Shown here one piece after another: positions 47,417 to 57,800 of a DNA stretch of 64,000 nucleotides; the first letter of the stretch is position 1, and the number at the start of each line of letters is the position of its first letter. A program made the translations under genes and the position numbers. The notes below the pieces were generated by a model. It saw only the letters and a program-made list of their open reading frames with translations. It was not told the DNA's origin and made no database searches. The stretch is from the NCBI GenBank assembly GCA_029237695.1, contig CM055269.1, forward strand, positions 29,360,956 through 29,424,955, in the 5' to 3' direction. Origin of the DNA: Conchocele bisecta (lineage: Eukaryota > Mollusca > Bivalvia > Lucinida > Thyasiridae).

Positions 47417-48744
47417 TGTTATTTGGCTATATTTAAAGTTTTCAACAGAGATAATGGCCACAAATAAAAAATTATCCGGTTGATGTAATTTGGAAGTGAT
47501 ACAACAAATTTCGCGTTTGTAGATTACAGAATATAGGAGAAAATGGTGGTTACAAACTTGTGCACAAATCGCGGATAACCAATATATTAGCCGATCTATA
47601 AATAGATCGGCTAATAATAATGGGGAAATTAGGGGGAAATGAAGCCGTAATGGTTATCGATCGATCGCCGATTATCAGAAGCATGTAACGCGGTACCAGC
47701 ATATACTGCCACGTCATATATGCCATAGACACTAATTTCATATGGAATATATAATTGTCATCGTCAAACCCCTGTTGTGACTGACCTATTAGTAAACGTT
47801 TGCATGTTAACTGACAAGACTGTTATAAAGAGTAAAAGTAGTGGTGAAATAGATAAAGGGCCATTAAATTAAATTTTGCACGTAATAACTTCTTGGCCTG
47901 ATTCACTCAACTTCGTAAGACTAAGAAGTTATTACGTACACTGAAAGCCGATCTTTAGTGGGTATGTTCACGTGTACTAATGTGTGCTAATATATGCAAA
48001 ATGGTAACGTTAGCGAACCACGTTAATGTGAGAAACAAATTAATAGACATGTTCAACCCGACCAGGCTAAGCTGTGCCAAAGTAAGTGTAACAACGTCTG
48101 ATTGTAGATTAAGGAAAGATTGTTCCGAGGAAGCAAAAGTACTTATAATAAGCAGTTGTTATTTGGACAGTGGTGTATACCAGTGGGTGTGATACGCGGG
48201 ATTGTGCAATTTTATAGACTATATAATTAGTCTTTGATTGATATGCCGGAGGTCCAGTTGTCTCCATCCTAGAGAGACGCGCATATTTGGGACTTTATAT
48301 ATGTCCTCTTATCATTTAGTTTTACCCAACGAGCTTCTCTTATCTGTATACTCGCAATCTGTGATATTGAAGCTTCTGTGTAAGCAGATCAGACAGAGAA
48401 GCTATTCTCAAGTTGGGTGCATATTTGCAAGCTGTGGATTTTAGATGTTCTGAGCGTACTTTTACGTTTTTACGTTTTTCCCAAGAGTTGGATTTGATTT
48501 TTGTATGTGATATTCACTATATATAGAGGATCTCGAACGAGTTTCCATTTGATATGAGATTTATGAAGCTTCAATCCAGATTGAGGCAATGTTAGCGAGC
48601 TCAATGTCGTGTCTTCGTTTATGAAATAGTACGTTTCTGACAATATAAAATTACACCGTCGTGTCCATCGCCCTGTCTGCCTTTCCTTTCTGTTGATTTA
48701 AAGTTGTGACATAATATAGCATCTGTTTTATTTTCATCACAGAG

Positions 48745-49118
48745 TCAGGTCTCTGTGCAAGCTAGTATGTCAAAGTCTTTAAGACCAGTGCGCAATGTAT
48801 CTAGTTTCGGGTATATGTTTTGAACGTTACAATGTACGACTGGTGGTGAGAAAGATCTTTTAATATGATTATTTCGGATGCCGACTCTTGCGTGGATGAT
48901 GCAGAAGACTGGATGATAAACCAAGCGAGTTGTCACTATCTATGGGACCGGGGTTCGGATGAACATCGCCGGAGAGAATAATCAGGAACCATGTTGTCCA
49001 TAATATACTGAATATTATTATAAGCACAACACGTTAAAGATCCTTCTATTACACTCCGTTGTTGTAGTGGGAGGGGCTTGGTCATACGTGATAGGGTGGC
49101 GCTGCTGTTTATTGACAC
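48745..49118 (-). pseudogene. Non-LTR retrotransposon (LINE) fragment, endonuclease start
   Basis: On the minus strand, HCNVQNIYPKLDTLRTGL and FDILACTET resemble the start of the APE-type endonuclease domain of CR1/L2/jockey-like LINEs (NVRSI..K...L...L..FDILA.TET). The E of TET is the family's metal-binding residue. A stop codon follows TET directly. Upstream, in another frame, FLIILSGDVHPNPGP precedes it, so at least one frameshift separates them. Only this ~370-bp piece is readable. From 47417 to 48744 and 49119 to 50521 no genes were recognised; a small ATCGGCTAAT/AGCCGAT hairpin lies at about 47588. Confidence 0.6.
48944..48970 (-). other. 2A-like motif GDVHPNPGP in LINE remnant
   Basis: GGCGATGTTCATCCG followed by AACCCCGGTCCC, read on the minus strand. 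It differs from the active 2A consensus (DxExNPGP) at one position, H for E. Confidence 0.6.
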
Positions 49119-50534
49119 GCCTTTAAAAAAACTCCATTAGTACGTGACAAAAACCGATTGAATTAACATTGCTACCTTTGTAGAAGTAGTAACTGTACCA
49201 GTGTAGACTTAGACCGTGTACATAGATGTGCGTAGTTCAATCTGGCTGTTCGATAATAATAATAATCATATTTTAATAATATGTTATTTCCTCCAAATTG
49301 GATAGCATAGAAGCATATTTACAAGTGTAGAACAAGACATGCATGTATAACAGTAAATAACATATAAATATACAAAATTGCATATACAACTATATGTAGA
49401 CATTGGAGATGAACAAATATAGTACGTCCAGTAAATGTTGCGACTATCGCGCTATCATCAGGTTTTGTCAAAATTAAGATAAACGAGAGCACACATGCGC
49501 AAGGTTCTTCATGATGCTGTGTAGAAGTGAATCCATCTGCTGCACATATGCTTCTTTTCATCAGCTTTCTTTACTACACATATTTTGATTGATGGGAGGT
49601 ATTGAGCATCCAGGTAACAGCAAGCAACGCGGATCGACACAAATAATGACGTTATGTATTGCACTAGAATTAACCTTGAACATATTTAACCGGTAATAAC
49701 ATACCATATCATGGAACACAGAGTGTGTGTAACATGTGTTCTCCTTTATTAGATAACGGACATAGTGTTGTATGTTGATCTGATTACACTTAGTACATGT
49801 ATATGCTGACTTCCCATGGCTTTTAGCGTTGACGTTATGAATAGTATCCGCTGTCGCATTACTCATACCATTCTCATTTGCAGAAAATGGATACCTTACT
49901 TCAGAATACTAGATGTTTGGTGGATTGATTCATAAAGTAATTGTATTTCTAATGATGCATAAAGGCTAAGACGTTATGAATTTTAGCTGAAAGTCTACGT
50001 ATTTCTGGGACAATATTCGTATATGATTGTTGATCAGTATATACACTGTTTGAAAAATAAATGCAGCACTGGGACTCTAAATAAGTCTTGATCAAGATAT
50101 CTAGTGTTCGTCATATAGTCCGGGAGTCTGTACATGATTGATACATTCACATGTACACAAGTCTTGATCAAAGAATATATACTATTTGCATTTAACTCCA
50201 CGACTTTATTCATAATTATTGATCAGAAAAAAACCACGGTTCTCCATGTAGCTTAAGAATATATACATCCTTGACACATGTAGTTGCGGATTCAGGTTGG
50301 GGGTCCCTTTCTGGGATTCCATGTTTAAAAAAGAAATAGCAAGCACTGTCAAATAAGGTTGGTTTCACCAGATCAAGGTCCACATACTATAGTGAGCCCA
50401 TTCAGAAGATATTATCACACTTTGTCTCATCACATGAGCATTATGTACTGAACAATGAATATAGTTTGTGTGTCCACACCCCCCCCCCCCCCACCCCCTA
50501 AAAATGTCATCAACTTGCATGTATGTTACTTCTG

Positions 50535-50777
50535 TTGTCCGATTAGCGCAATCGGTAACGAGCGCGCTTCTCACCAATGCGGTCCCGGGTTCGATCCTCG
50601 GCCGGGGCAGAATGTGAGGTGGTGTGGTGGTCGCCAGATCGGACAAGTGGGTTTCCTCCGGGTACTCATGTTTCCTCCCACATTAATGAACGCCCTTACA
50701 TCTTCATCTGTACCAACGAAACCATTTGTATAAGTGCTGTCGTGCTTGTTTGTAATCGTTGTAAAATAAATAAAGTT
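50535..50777 (+). mobile_element. tRNA-derived SINE S1 with 13-bp target duplication
   Basis: The head GATTAGCGCAATCGGTAACG carries an A box (TTAGCGCAATCGG). The B box is GGGTTCGATCCTC. The middle has GATCGGACAAGTGGGTTTCC and CTCCGGGTACTC, a stretch that recalls the conserved core of the widespread metazoan 'Meta' SINEs (from memory). It ends AAATAAATAAAGTT. TATGTTACTTCTG is present at 50522-50534 and again at 50778-50790, a perfect target duplication, so this insertion is fairly recent. A run of C's (about 50476-50492) precedes it. Confidence 0.9.
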
Positions 50778-51742
50778 TATGTTACTTCTGAATAATTCAC
50801 AATGTTTTCAAAATCACTAAGTATCACCCATGTGACATCACATAATAACTCGGGATTTTGGTTCATGTCTGACTCGAACATTCAATTCATGCCAAAATTA
50901 TGGGTGTATGTTATTTTAATAGGTTTATATAATAAACTGGCATGACCATCGACTACCTTTTCTGGTAGGTAGTACCATGTACCGACCACTCGGTTTATGA
51001 AATAGCACTTTCACATATTCAGACGACTCTTATTCTTGTTCTGTTTGTCGTTATGTCCTCTTGTTCTTGTTATGTATGTCACTGTTTATTATCTGTTCGG
51101 GAATATTGATCCCCGGAAAGTTTTTGAAAATAGAGACTCGTTGAGACCGGATATAGAATAGGTATATATAAACACGTAATTTCGTAGGTCCTTTTATTAT
51201 CGTTTTTCCTTCTTTTTACTTTATTGAGTGAATTAAATGAAGGGGTTGTTACAATTTTATTCGAAAAAAAAAACCCACAACATTTCATCTATCCACTACC
51301 CTGTTTCCAAACACAGTCGATCCTATTGATGATTGTGTTAGACCGTTTCTAGAAGAGTTGCATAGAGTTGGCTGTAGTGGAGTGGGGGTGGCATGTACTC
51401 AGCGTGAAGAGTCGTATTTGGTACACATGTATCATGTTAGACCTTAGTCTTATGTATTCAAGAATGGGTAGCCATAATGTTGAACGTTTTTGGTGGCAAT
51501 TATTGAATAGTTGTCCTTTTTGTAATGTGGTGCTCATATTACCGTTGCATATTGGAGATGCGGGCGAACTACTGCCTTATATAGGGTCAAAACGTTTCCC
51601 TTTTCACGTGTGTAAATATAAATTATATTTAAATATAAGTACTTTTTCATCAATAATAAACAAGTCACCCTCCCCAAATTGTTTTATTTGATGAAATTCG
51701 ACCAAATATTGATTGTATTGAGAAGAAAAAACTTTCGGGAAT

Positions 51743-52194
51743 TTAAAGGTGCATGCCTACTCAGTAAGCACAAACTGTTCTTTGTATCAGAGACATTTTC
51801 TGGAGAAAAAAATAATTCATTCACCATTACGCCATGTATTGATTGACAATATTATACATTTTATATCAGGACGTAAATTTCAGGGGCGATAACCGTGTTT
51901 CCTAAAAATGTTAACGGTCATTATTATTTATTCTCTGTTATTTATTATGTGCGATGATCGTACTTTTTAATCTGTCAAAAAAATAATTTCATAAACGCAT
52001 GTAATTAGTATAAATAATTAAAAAATATCATGAACCTGATACCACCGCGAGTCACTATCCGTAAAATGAATATTACTTATATCTGTATAGACGGGACACG
52101 TAATTTTTAGAACTGGTAGAATAGTGACACAATTATACACTTATTTAATTCCTATGAAAACAGTTTATGCCTACAGAGTGGGCATGTACATTGA
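51743..52194. mobile_element. M7 MITE, intact copy
   Basis: TTAAAGGTGCATGCCTACTC on the left and GAGTGGGCATGTACATTGAA on the right form imperfect inverted ends. The interior has CAGGGGCGATAACCGTGTTTC and CCTGATACCACCGCGAGTCA. The outer TTAA suggests a TTAA target. This copy gives the empty site for T2 (see 7253). From 50791 to 51742 and 52195 to 52857 nothing is recognised, apart from a short (TA)n at about 52335. Confidence 0.75.
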
Positions 52195-52857
52195 ACACGT
52201 GAAAATACATTCATCAAATACATGTACAAACATTCACGTTTGGGGAAGGTGGCTGTTTTGTTATTAATGAAAAATTACTTATATTTGATCTACCCAGGAC
52301 GAAGGAAATATTGTATTGTGTGTATGGTCCCTGTATATATATATATATTAACTATTTTTTAGATGTAATGTCTTTAATGGCCAACAGTTTGTCGGCAGCA
52401 AAACGTGGAACAGACTTTTAGTAGGAATAAGATTGGCCAACCAACTCGGATCATCCCGATCCCAGTTCAGAGGTACCTCTAAATTCCTGGTTAAAATGTA
52501 TATATGTTCCTCCTACCTGTCTCAGACTTAATATCTAGCTATATATCTGTGGCTAGACTTTATAATCTATCCGCTCCACATAAGTTGGATTCTTCTTCTT
52601 CTTTAGAGTATCAGCACTCCTTCTTTAATGAAAAGTATGTGCCGGCGCCGTATTTACATATTTGTTAGGTTTGCTGATCAGCATAATATGTTCTAAGCAT
52701 GTATTGGCAATTTGTACCTTTCACCTGTGGTATGTAACAATTTATTGCACCGTGGTGAACTCAAATTTGGCGCTCTTGTTTACAGTTTCATACACGTGGT
52801 AAACATTTGCAATACGCCCTCTGGCGACGTAAATATGCGTAATTCCTATATTGGAAA

Positions 52858-52929
52858 ATGGCTACGGAAAATGAAAATATTGATACACCTCTGAATTTGG
52901 TGATTAGCACTGATCAGGGAGACGATCGG
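52858..52929 (+). CDS. Candidate first coding exon of the BAHD1-like gene
   Basis: An ATG in good context (GGAAAATGG) opens MATENENIDTPLNLVISTDQ and GDDR, then CGG|GTAAAA, a plausible donor in phase 0. The 57801 exon starts in phase 0. The frame runs on to a stop only ~45 bases later, so length gives no support. Chosen on context, acidic composition and phase only; intermediate exons may exist. Confidence 0.3.
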
Positions 52930-53963
52930 GTAAAATTGAGATTAAACACGGTTATTGACATATATAGGCTACATGCCTATGCTAACATTTAGCTTGTCAA
53001 TTATTCTATGAGCACAAAACTTAGAGTTGAAAATTGCGATTCCTTCGTCTCAAGTCTCAATGAAAAACGAAGGTTTCGGACCTTGGACGTTTCGGCCCAC
53101 ACCATTTAACTTTTCGGCCAATGTACATATGTGGCGTTGGATTTATCATTATGTATATATATTCCATATGTGGCAGTGTACATTTACCCTCTACGAAATA
53201 ATAAACCTAAATAAATTGTAATTTTAGAATCTAGATTATAATTTCTAGTAAAAAAATATAAATAATACAATCGGAATTTGTTACAGCGGCATAGATCGTC
53301 AGAGACGAATGTGTTGTTATAACAAATCTGCCGTTATAACGAATCGGCGATTTTCTCGTCTATCAAGCTGTCATGAAAGCCTCGCAAATTGGTGCCTGTC
53401 CGTTATTGGTAACGACGCATTATAGCGACGGCATTTACCGTCAGTTTACACTAGCATTATCGGATAGGTAAATTTGAATAAATTACTTATTTGTCACCAC
53501 AACGATGAAGCAATACATATGTATCCAAATTTATATCAATAAAACTAAATTTATTAAAAAAATAATCCGCGATTTGACAAGGTTGCAGGCGACCCTCTTG
53601 CTAATTGGCAATTACGTAGACTGTTCCAAATGGCATACCATATATGGAACAGACCAAGATTGTGTATGTGACCATTGTAGACCAGATAGGTGATGCAGTC
53701 GTGTATTTGTGACAAGGTACCGAATGACACGTTAATTGTCGCAGTTTATGACAGCAGGCGGATATCTGCTGGTCGGTGTTAATCAGCTCTGCCGATATTC
53801 GACGCAAACACTTCAATATTATTCCAGGTGGAGAACATTGAAGGTTTGCTTAGCTTTGTCCATGAAACCAGCTTGTATCGAAAGATCTGATTTTTATCTT
53901 TGTATACGGTACATGTTTCTCATTTATATTTTTCATCATATTAATATTTTTACCGTAATCATC

Positions 53964-54060
53964 TGATTGGCTGATTCTAACATACTATTTCACTATTGCT
54001 GTATATTTATTCTTCATCTACATTGCTTGGTCCTAAATGATACTCTTTTGTGTTAATGGG
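53964..54060 (-). repeat. Inverted copy of the repeat at 34089
   Basis: CATACTATTTCACTATTGCT and TTGCTTGGTCCTAAATGATA are the reverse complement of the 34.1-kb insertion, with scattered differences. From 52930 to 53963 and 54061 to 54452 no gene was recognised. Confidence 0.6.
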
Positions 54061-54452
54061 CTATGGACGGCACTGTAACTATTGTACGGGACTTTTTCAG
54101 TCACATATAGACAAACATGCCATGTCTATATCATTATTTAGTTTTTATTATCCGACATTTTTTCTGTTTTTGTACTGTAGACTGGCTGGCTTCTGCCGGA
54201 CGGCAGCACTATTTATCAAAATCTTACCCAAATCTACCCAAATCTTCATTAAAAATAACATTTATGATTATAATATATAATTTGTATACAATATATCATT
54301 AGTACATCATACAATAAGCACATTTTGACTGACAAAACAAAACAAGAAGAATAAAGCAGATATATTACCGCGGGAAAGCAACGGATATAGCATTATTATA
54401 AAGGGAGGCTACCATGATTGAACCTCATTAATTATGTTTCAGTTGCCTAACG

Positions 54453-54640
54453 TTCAAGGTACATAGGTATAGTAATGTCCGTTACTATTTTAAGGAAACA
54501 CGGTTATCACCCCTGATATCAGTGTGGAAATTTACATCTGGGGTAATGGTGAATGAATGTTTATTTTGCCAGAAAATGTCTCGGATGATGTCTGATATAA
54601 AGAAAATGTTGGGCCTACTGAGTGGGCATGTACCTTTAAG
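54453..54640. mobile_element. M7-related MITE, short
   Basis: The right end GCCTACTGAGTGGGCATGTA, then CCTTTAA, is the M7 terminus. The inside carries AAACACGGTTATCACCCCTG and ATGGTGAATGAATG, an inverted form of the 51.8-kb interior. Confidence 0.65.
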
Positions 54641-54665
54641 TTATCATTGGTCATAATTGCATATC

Positions 54666-54902
54666 ATATATATGTGACTGGAGAAATTGGGGGTTATGGA
54701 TTTTGCGACCAGTGTAGATCCAGATCAAACCATGCATCCGCACTGTCTGATCAGGGTCAGCACTGTTCGCCATTCCATAAATGAAACGCTCTCATCATGC
54801 TTCTAACAAGCAATATAGATTATTATCAGGCTACATGAGTGTGCTGAAGCTACACTGGTCACACAGCCCACAAGCCACATTTCTCCAGTCACAGCCACAT
54901 AT
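54666..54902. mobile_element. M4 MITE copy
   Basis: ATATATGTGACTGGAGAAAT to CCAGTCACAGCCACATAT, with CCAGTGTAGATCCAGATC and CTGATCAGGGTCAGCACTG inside. Confidence 0.7.
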
Positions 54903-54972
54903 ACTCATCAAATCAATATTGTTCAGACACTGGCTCCTTGGATGTCAACATTGGAGATGTGTTACTATATTT

Positions 54973-55680
54973 ATGCCCCCACATGCGATAGCAAGGGGGC
55001 ATATTGCATTGCTCTTGAGGTTCCGTCCGTCCGTACGTTTTTCCATGTACATTTACGTTGAAAAATCAAAAAGTTTGTAAGAGTCGTGTATGCCACGGGG
55101 GCATATCCATGTTTAACAAACATAATGTCTAATTATGCCCCCTATGTGATACAAGGTGGGCATATTGTGAAACCACTGCTCTTGAGGTTCCGTACATTCG
55201 TCCATGTACATTTACGTCAAAATGTTTGTAAGAGTTTCTCCAACATGTGAGTGATGTAATATCTTAAATATTACATGAAGGATTGCTTCAATACTTGGAC
55301 ACTTGCATCACCTGAACATTTGTCACACACTCGCGCCACCATTAACACGGACTTGACCGTTGTCACCTTCGAAATGTCGCTAAAACACTTATCCATTCTG
55401 TTGCTTCAAAAAGTTTGTAAGAGTTTCTCCAACATGTAATATTTTCAATATTATGCGAAGGATTGCTTCAATACTTGGACACTTGGATCACCTGAACATT
55501 TGTCACACACTCACTCCACCATTAACATGACTTTGACCTCTGTCACCTTCGAAATGTCGCTGAAACACATGCTCTTGAGGTTCCGTACATCCGTCTGTGT
55601 ACATTTACGCGGAAAAGACGAAAAGCTTGTAAGAGTTTCTCCAGTCAGAGTCCAGTATAACACAAGGGCATATCCATGTT
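54973..55680. repeat. Decayed tandem-core-type repeat
   Basis: TATGCCCCCACATGCGATAG / GGGGGCATA at 54973 and a worn copy at 55134. TGCTCTTGAGGTTCCGT occurs at 55009, 55169 and 55570. A ~240-bp unit with GGATTGCTTCAATACTTGGA and CACCTGAACATTTGTCACAC occurs at 55280 and 55462. No 3' end could be paired with confidence. Confidence 0.5.
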
Positions 55681-55728
55681 TTACAAACATCAGGGCTCCA
55701 GATAAGGAATTAGTAATTTAGTATTGGA

Positions 55729-56250
55729 ACCAATGCAGCTGAAGATGCTATTCTGGCCACAAATGCCAGTAGCCTAATTTTCCCAGTCATAGACACATAT
55801 GGGCCATCAGCTGACAAATGGTACACTACGAAACATGAGACACGCCATGTGATTTTGTACCTCGGACATCAACGTAATTTAGCTCCAGATAAAGAATTAG
55901 TAATTGAGTATTGTCACTCCATCTGAAGCAATTGGGTATTTCATAATTTGAATTGGGTAAAATAAACTCACACTACTGTTTACACATCAACAGACAGCAA
56001 TTATTGAATAGTTTGCTTCGAAATGAAAACATGTCTTCGCATTTCATTAGAATTGTCTCCTTGGAGACAATTCTAATGAAATACCAAAATGTGTTTTCGT
56101 GGAAAATAAGAAAAAATTGCTATATTTGTGGTCTGTTTTTTGTTTTCTGCAGCATGATAAAAAAGGTACTCGCTATTTCTGATTTCAATTGGGTTTTTGG
56201 CAATTTTAATTGGGTATTTACGCAAATACACAGCTTATCTGGAGCTCTGA
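55729..56250 (+). mobile_element. Composite repeat (leader + M6 end + M5 MITE), copy 1
   Basis: GGAACCAATGCAGCTGAAGA, then ATGGTACACTACGAAACATG, an M6 end (GATTTTGTACCTCGGACATC), then an M5 MITE whose centre is GAATTGTCTCCTTGGAGACA, ending TTATCTGGAGCTCTG. The same order recurs at 61710-62265. Confidence 0.75.
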
Positions 56251-56745
56251 AACATAATGTCTAGTTAGTATATGTTGTACAGCTAATCAAAATATGTCTC
56301 ATCCTATAAAACTTGCCATATCTCCTGCTATGTTAGTTTGATCTTCACCAAACATCACCGGTAACTTCCTCTCATTGAATGCTAACTACCCAATCATTCA
56401 GGTAATCTTGACTTACATGTACTTTCTTTTCTTCCCGAAATACAGGTCACATCCAGTAAATGTTTATGTGCATCCTCAGTTGAATCTTATCTGGAGCTCT
56501 GAAACATAATGTCTAGTTAGTATCTGTTGTACAATGACAGCTAATCAAACTATATGTCTCATCCTATAAAACTTGCCATATCTCCTGCTATGTTAGTTTG
56601 ATCTTCACCAAACTTCATCGGTAACTTCCTCTCATTGAATGCTAACTACCCAATCATTCAGGTAATCTTGACATACATGTACTTTCTTTTCTTCCCGAAA
56701 TACAGGTCACGTCCAGTAAATCTGTATGTGCATCCTCAGTTGAAT
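56241..56745 (+). repeat. 252-bp tandem duplication
   Basis: GGAGCTCTGAAACATAATG starts at 56241 and again at 56493. Both copies carry AAACTTGCCATATCTCCTGC and ACCCAATCATTCAGGTAATC with few differences. Copy 1 starts at the terminus of the M5 MITE, so the duplication includes the junction. Confidence 0.85.
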
Positions 56746-56930
56746 CTTTACCAAACTTGTCCAGTGGCCCACATTCCCATGGTCACAGTCAAATTACTTA
56801 CAAATTTGAGTTAGGTTTTGCCAATTTTGTGTTAAAGAGTTTGACTTACAAGTCACATTGGCTTGAAACTTCATGTACTTATTTGTCACCATCCATATGT
56901 TCATTCTATAGCCCACACACACAGGTGATT

Positions 56931-57107
56931 CTAGCGTATCTTGGATGGTCAATTATTGTTTGTATATACATGAAACACCTTTCTAAACAATGTACAAAAC
57001 AATTCAAATGCGCCCGGGCGCATTTGAGTTGTTTTGTACATTGTTTAGAAATGTGTTTCATGTATATACAAACAATAATTGACCATCCAAGACACGCTAG
57101 AATCACC
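56931..57107. repeat. Near-perfect 177-bp palindrome
   Basis: ACAGGTGATTCTAGCGTATC ... CAATTCAAATGCGCCCGGGC ... mirrored to GACACGCTAGAATCACCTGT. The arms are about 88 bases with only a few mismatches. It creates near-identical short reading frames on both strands, which are not genes. Confidence 0.85.
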
Positions 57108-57120
57108 TGTGCCCACAACT

Positions 57121-57363
57121 GGGCGCCGTTTCAATAAACTTTGTACGACTAAAATGTTTGTAAGTGCAAAATTATGATAGTCTGTAAATTTCACATTAAC
57201 AAAGTTTTCTTGTAAACAATTATTGGATTTACATTTATTGAGCATAGGCTGCATATGCAGCCTATGCTCAATAAATGTAAATCCATCAATTGCTATTTCT
57301 AGACGATCCTAAATTTGCACTTACGAACATTTTAGTCGTACGAAATTTAGTGAAACGGGCCCC
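57121..57363. mobile_element. M3 MITE, full copy
   Basis: GGGCGCCGTTTCAATAAAC to AAATTTAGTGAAACGGGCCC, with the central palindrome ATAGGCTGCATATGCAGCCTAT. Confidence 0.8.
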
Positions 57364-57800
57364 AGCAGCCCCATTGTTCTAGTATTCAAATTACTTTAAA
57401 TGAAATAAAAGTTTAAAAGTTTTTATATATACATGTATTTGTGTTACAGTTTTTGAGGTGTACCACAGATGACGTTGTTATATATGGACAGAACGTGGAC
57501 TTGTTTTTGTTGCGTCATTACACTGGTGACATCATCCGACCAATGGAATGTCAGTTTTCACTTCGTTACATATTTGGTCGATACAGGGCAGGTTACCTGA
57601 CAAATTGTGAACTTCGGCACTTTTGTTTCAAAAAAGTTATCAACTGGTAAACTGTAATTGGTTTAAATTTTGCATATCTCTGATACATTAGATGGATCTT
57701 ACCAAACTTGATCAATTTCTTCCTCTCATCATGCTCATTGATTTCTAACTACAAGTAACTACACTGCACATACAATATGTCATTGTTTTGTATCTTTCAG

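Noticed and set aside
50537..50610. A tRNA gene
   Set aside because: A and B boxes are present, but the rest does not fold as a tRNA and the unit continues into a SINE body with tail and target duplication.
53250..53480. Possible further MITE (TTATAACAAATCTGCCGTTA)
   Set aside because: Short inverted motifs only; ends could not be defined and no second copy is in the window.
56757..57137. Overlapping frames on both strands with the same peptide (SIIVCIYMKH)
   Set aside because: They arise from the 177-bp palindrome at 56931-57107.
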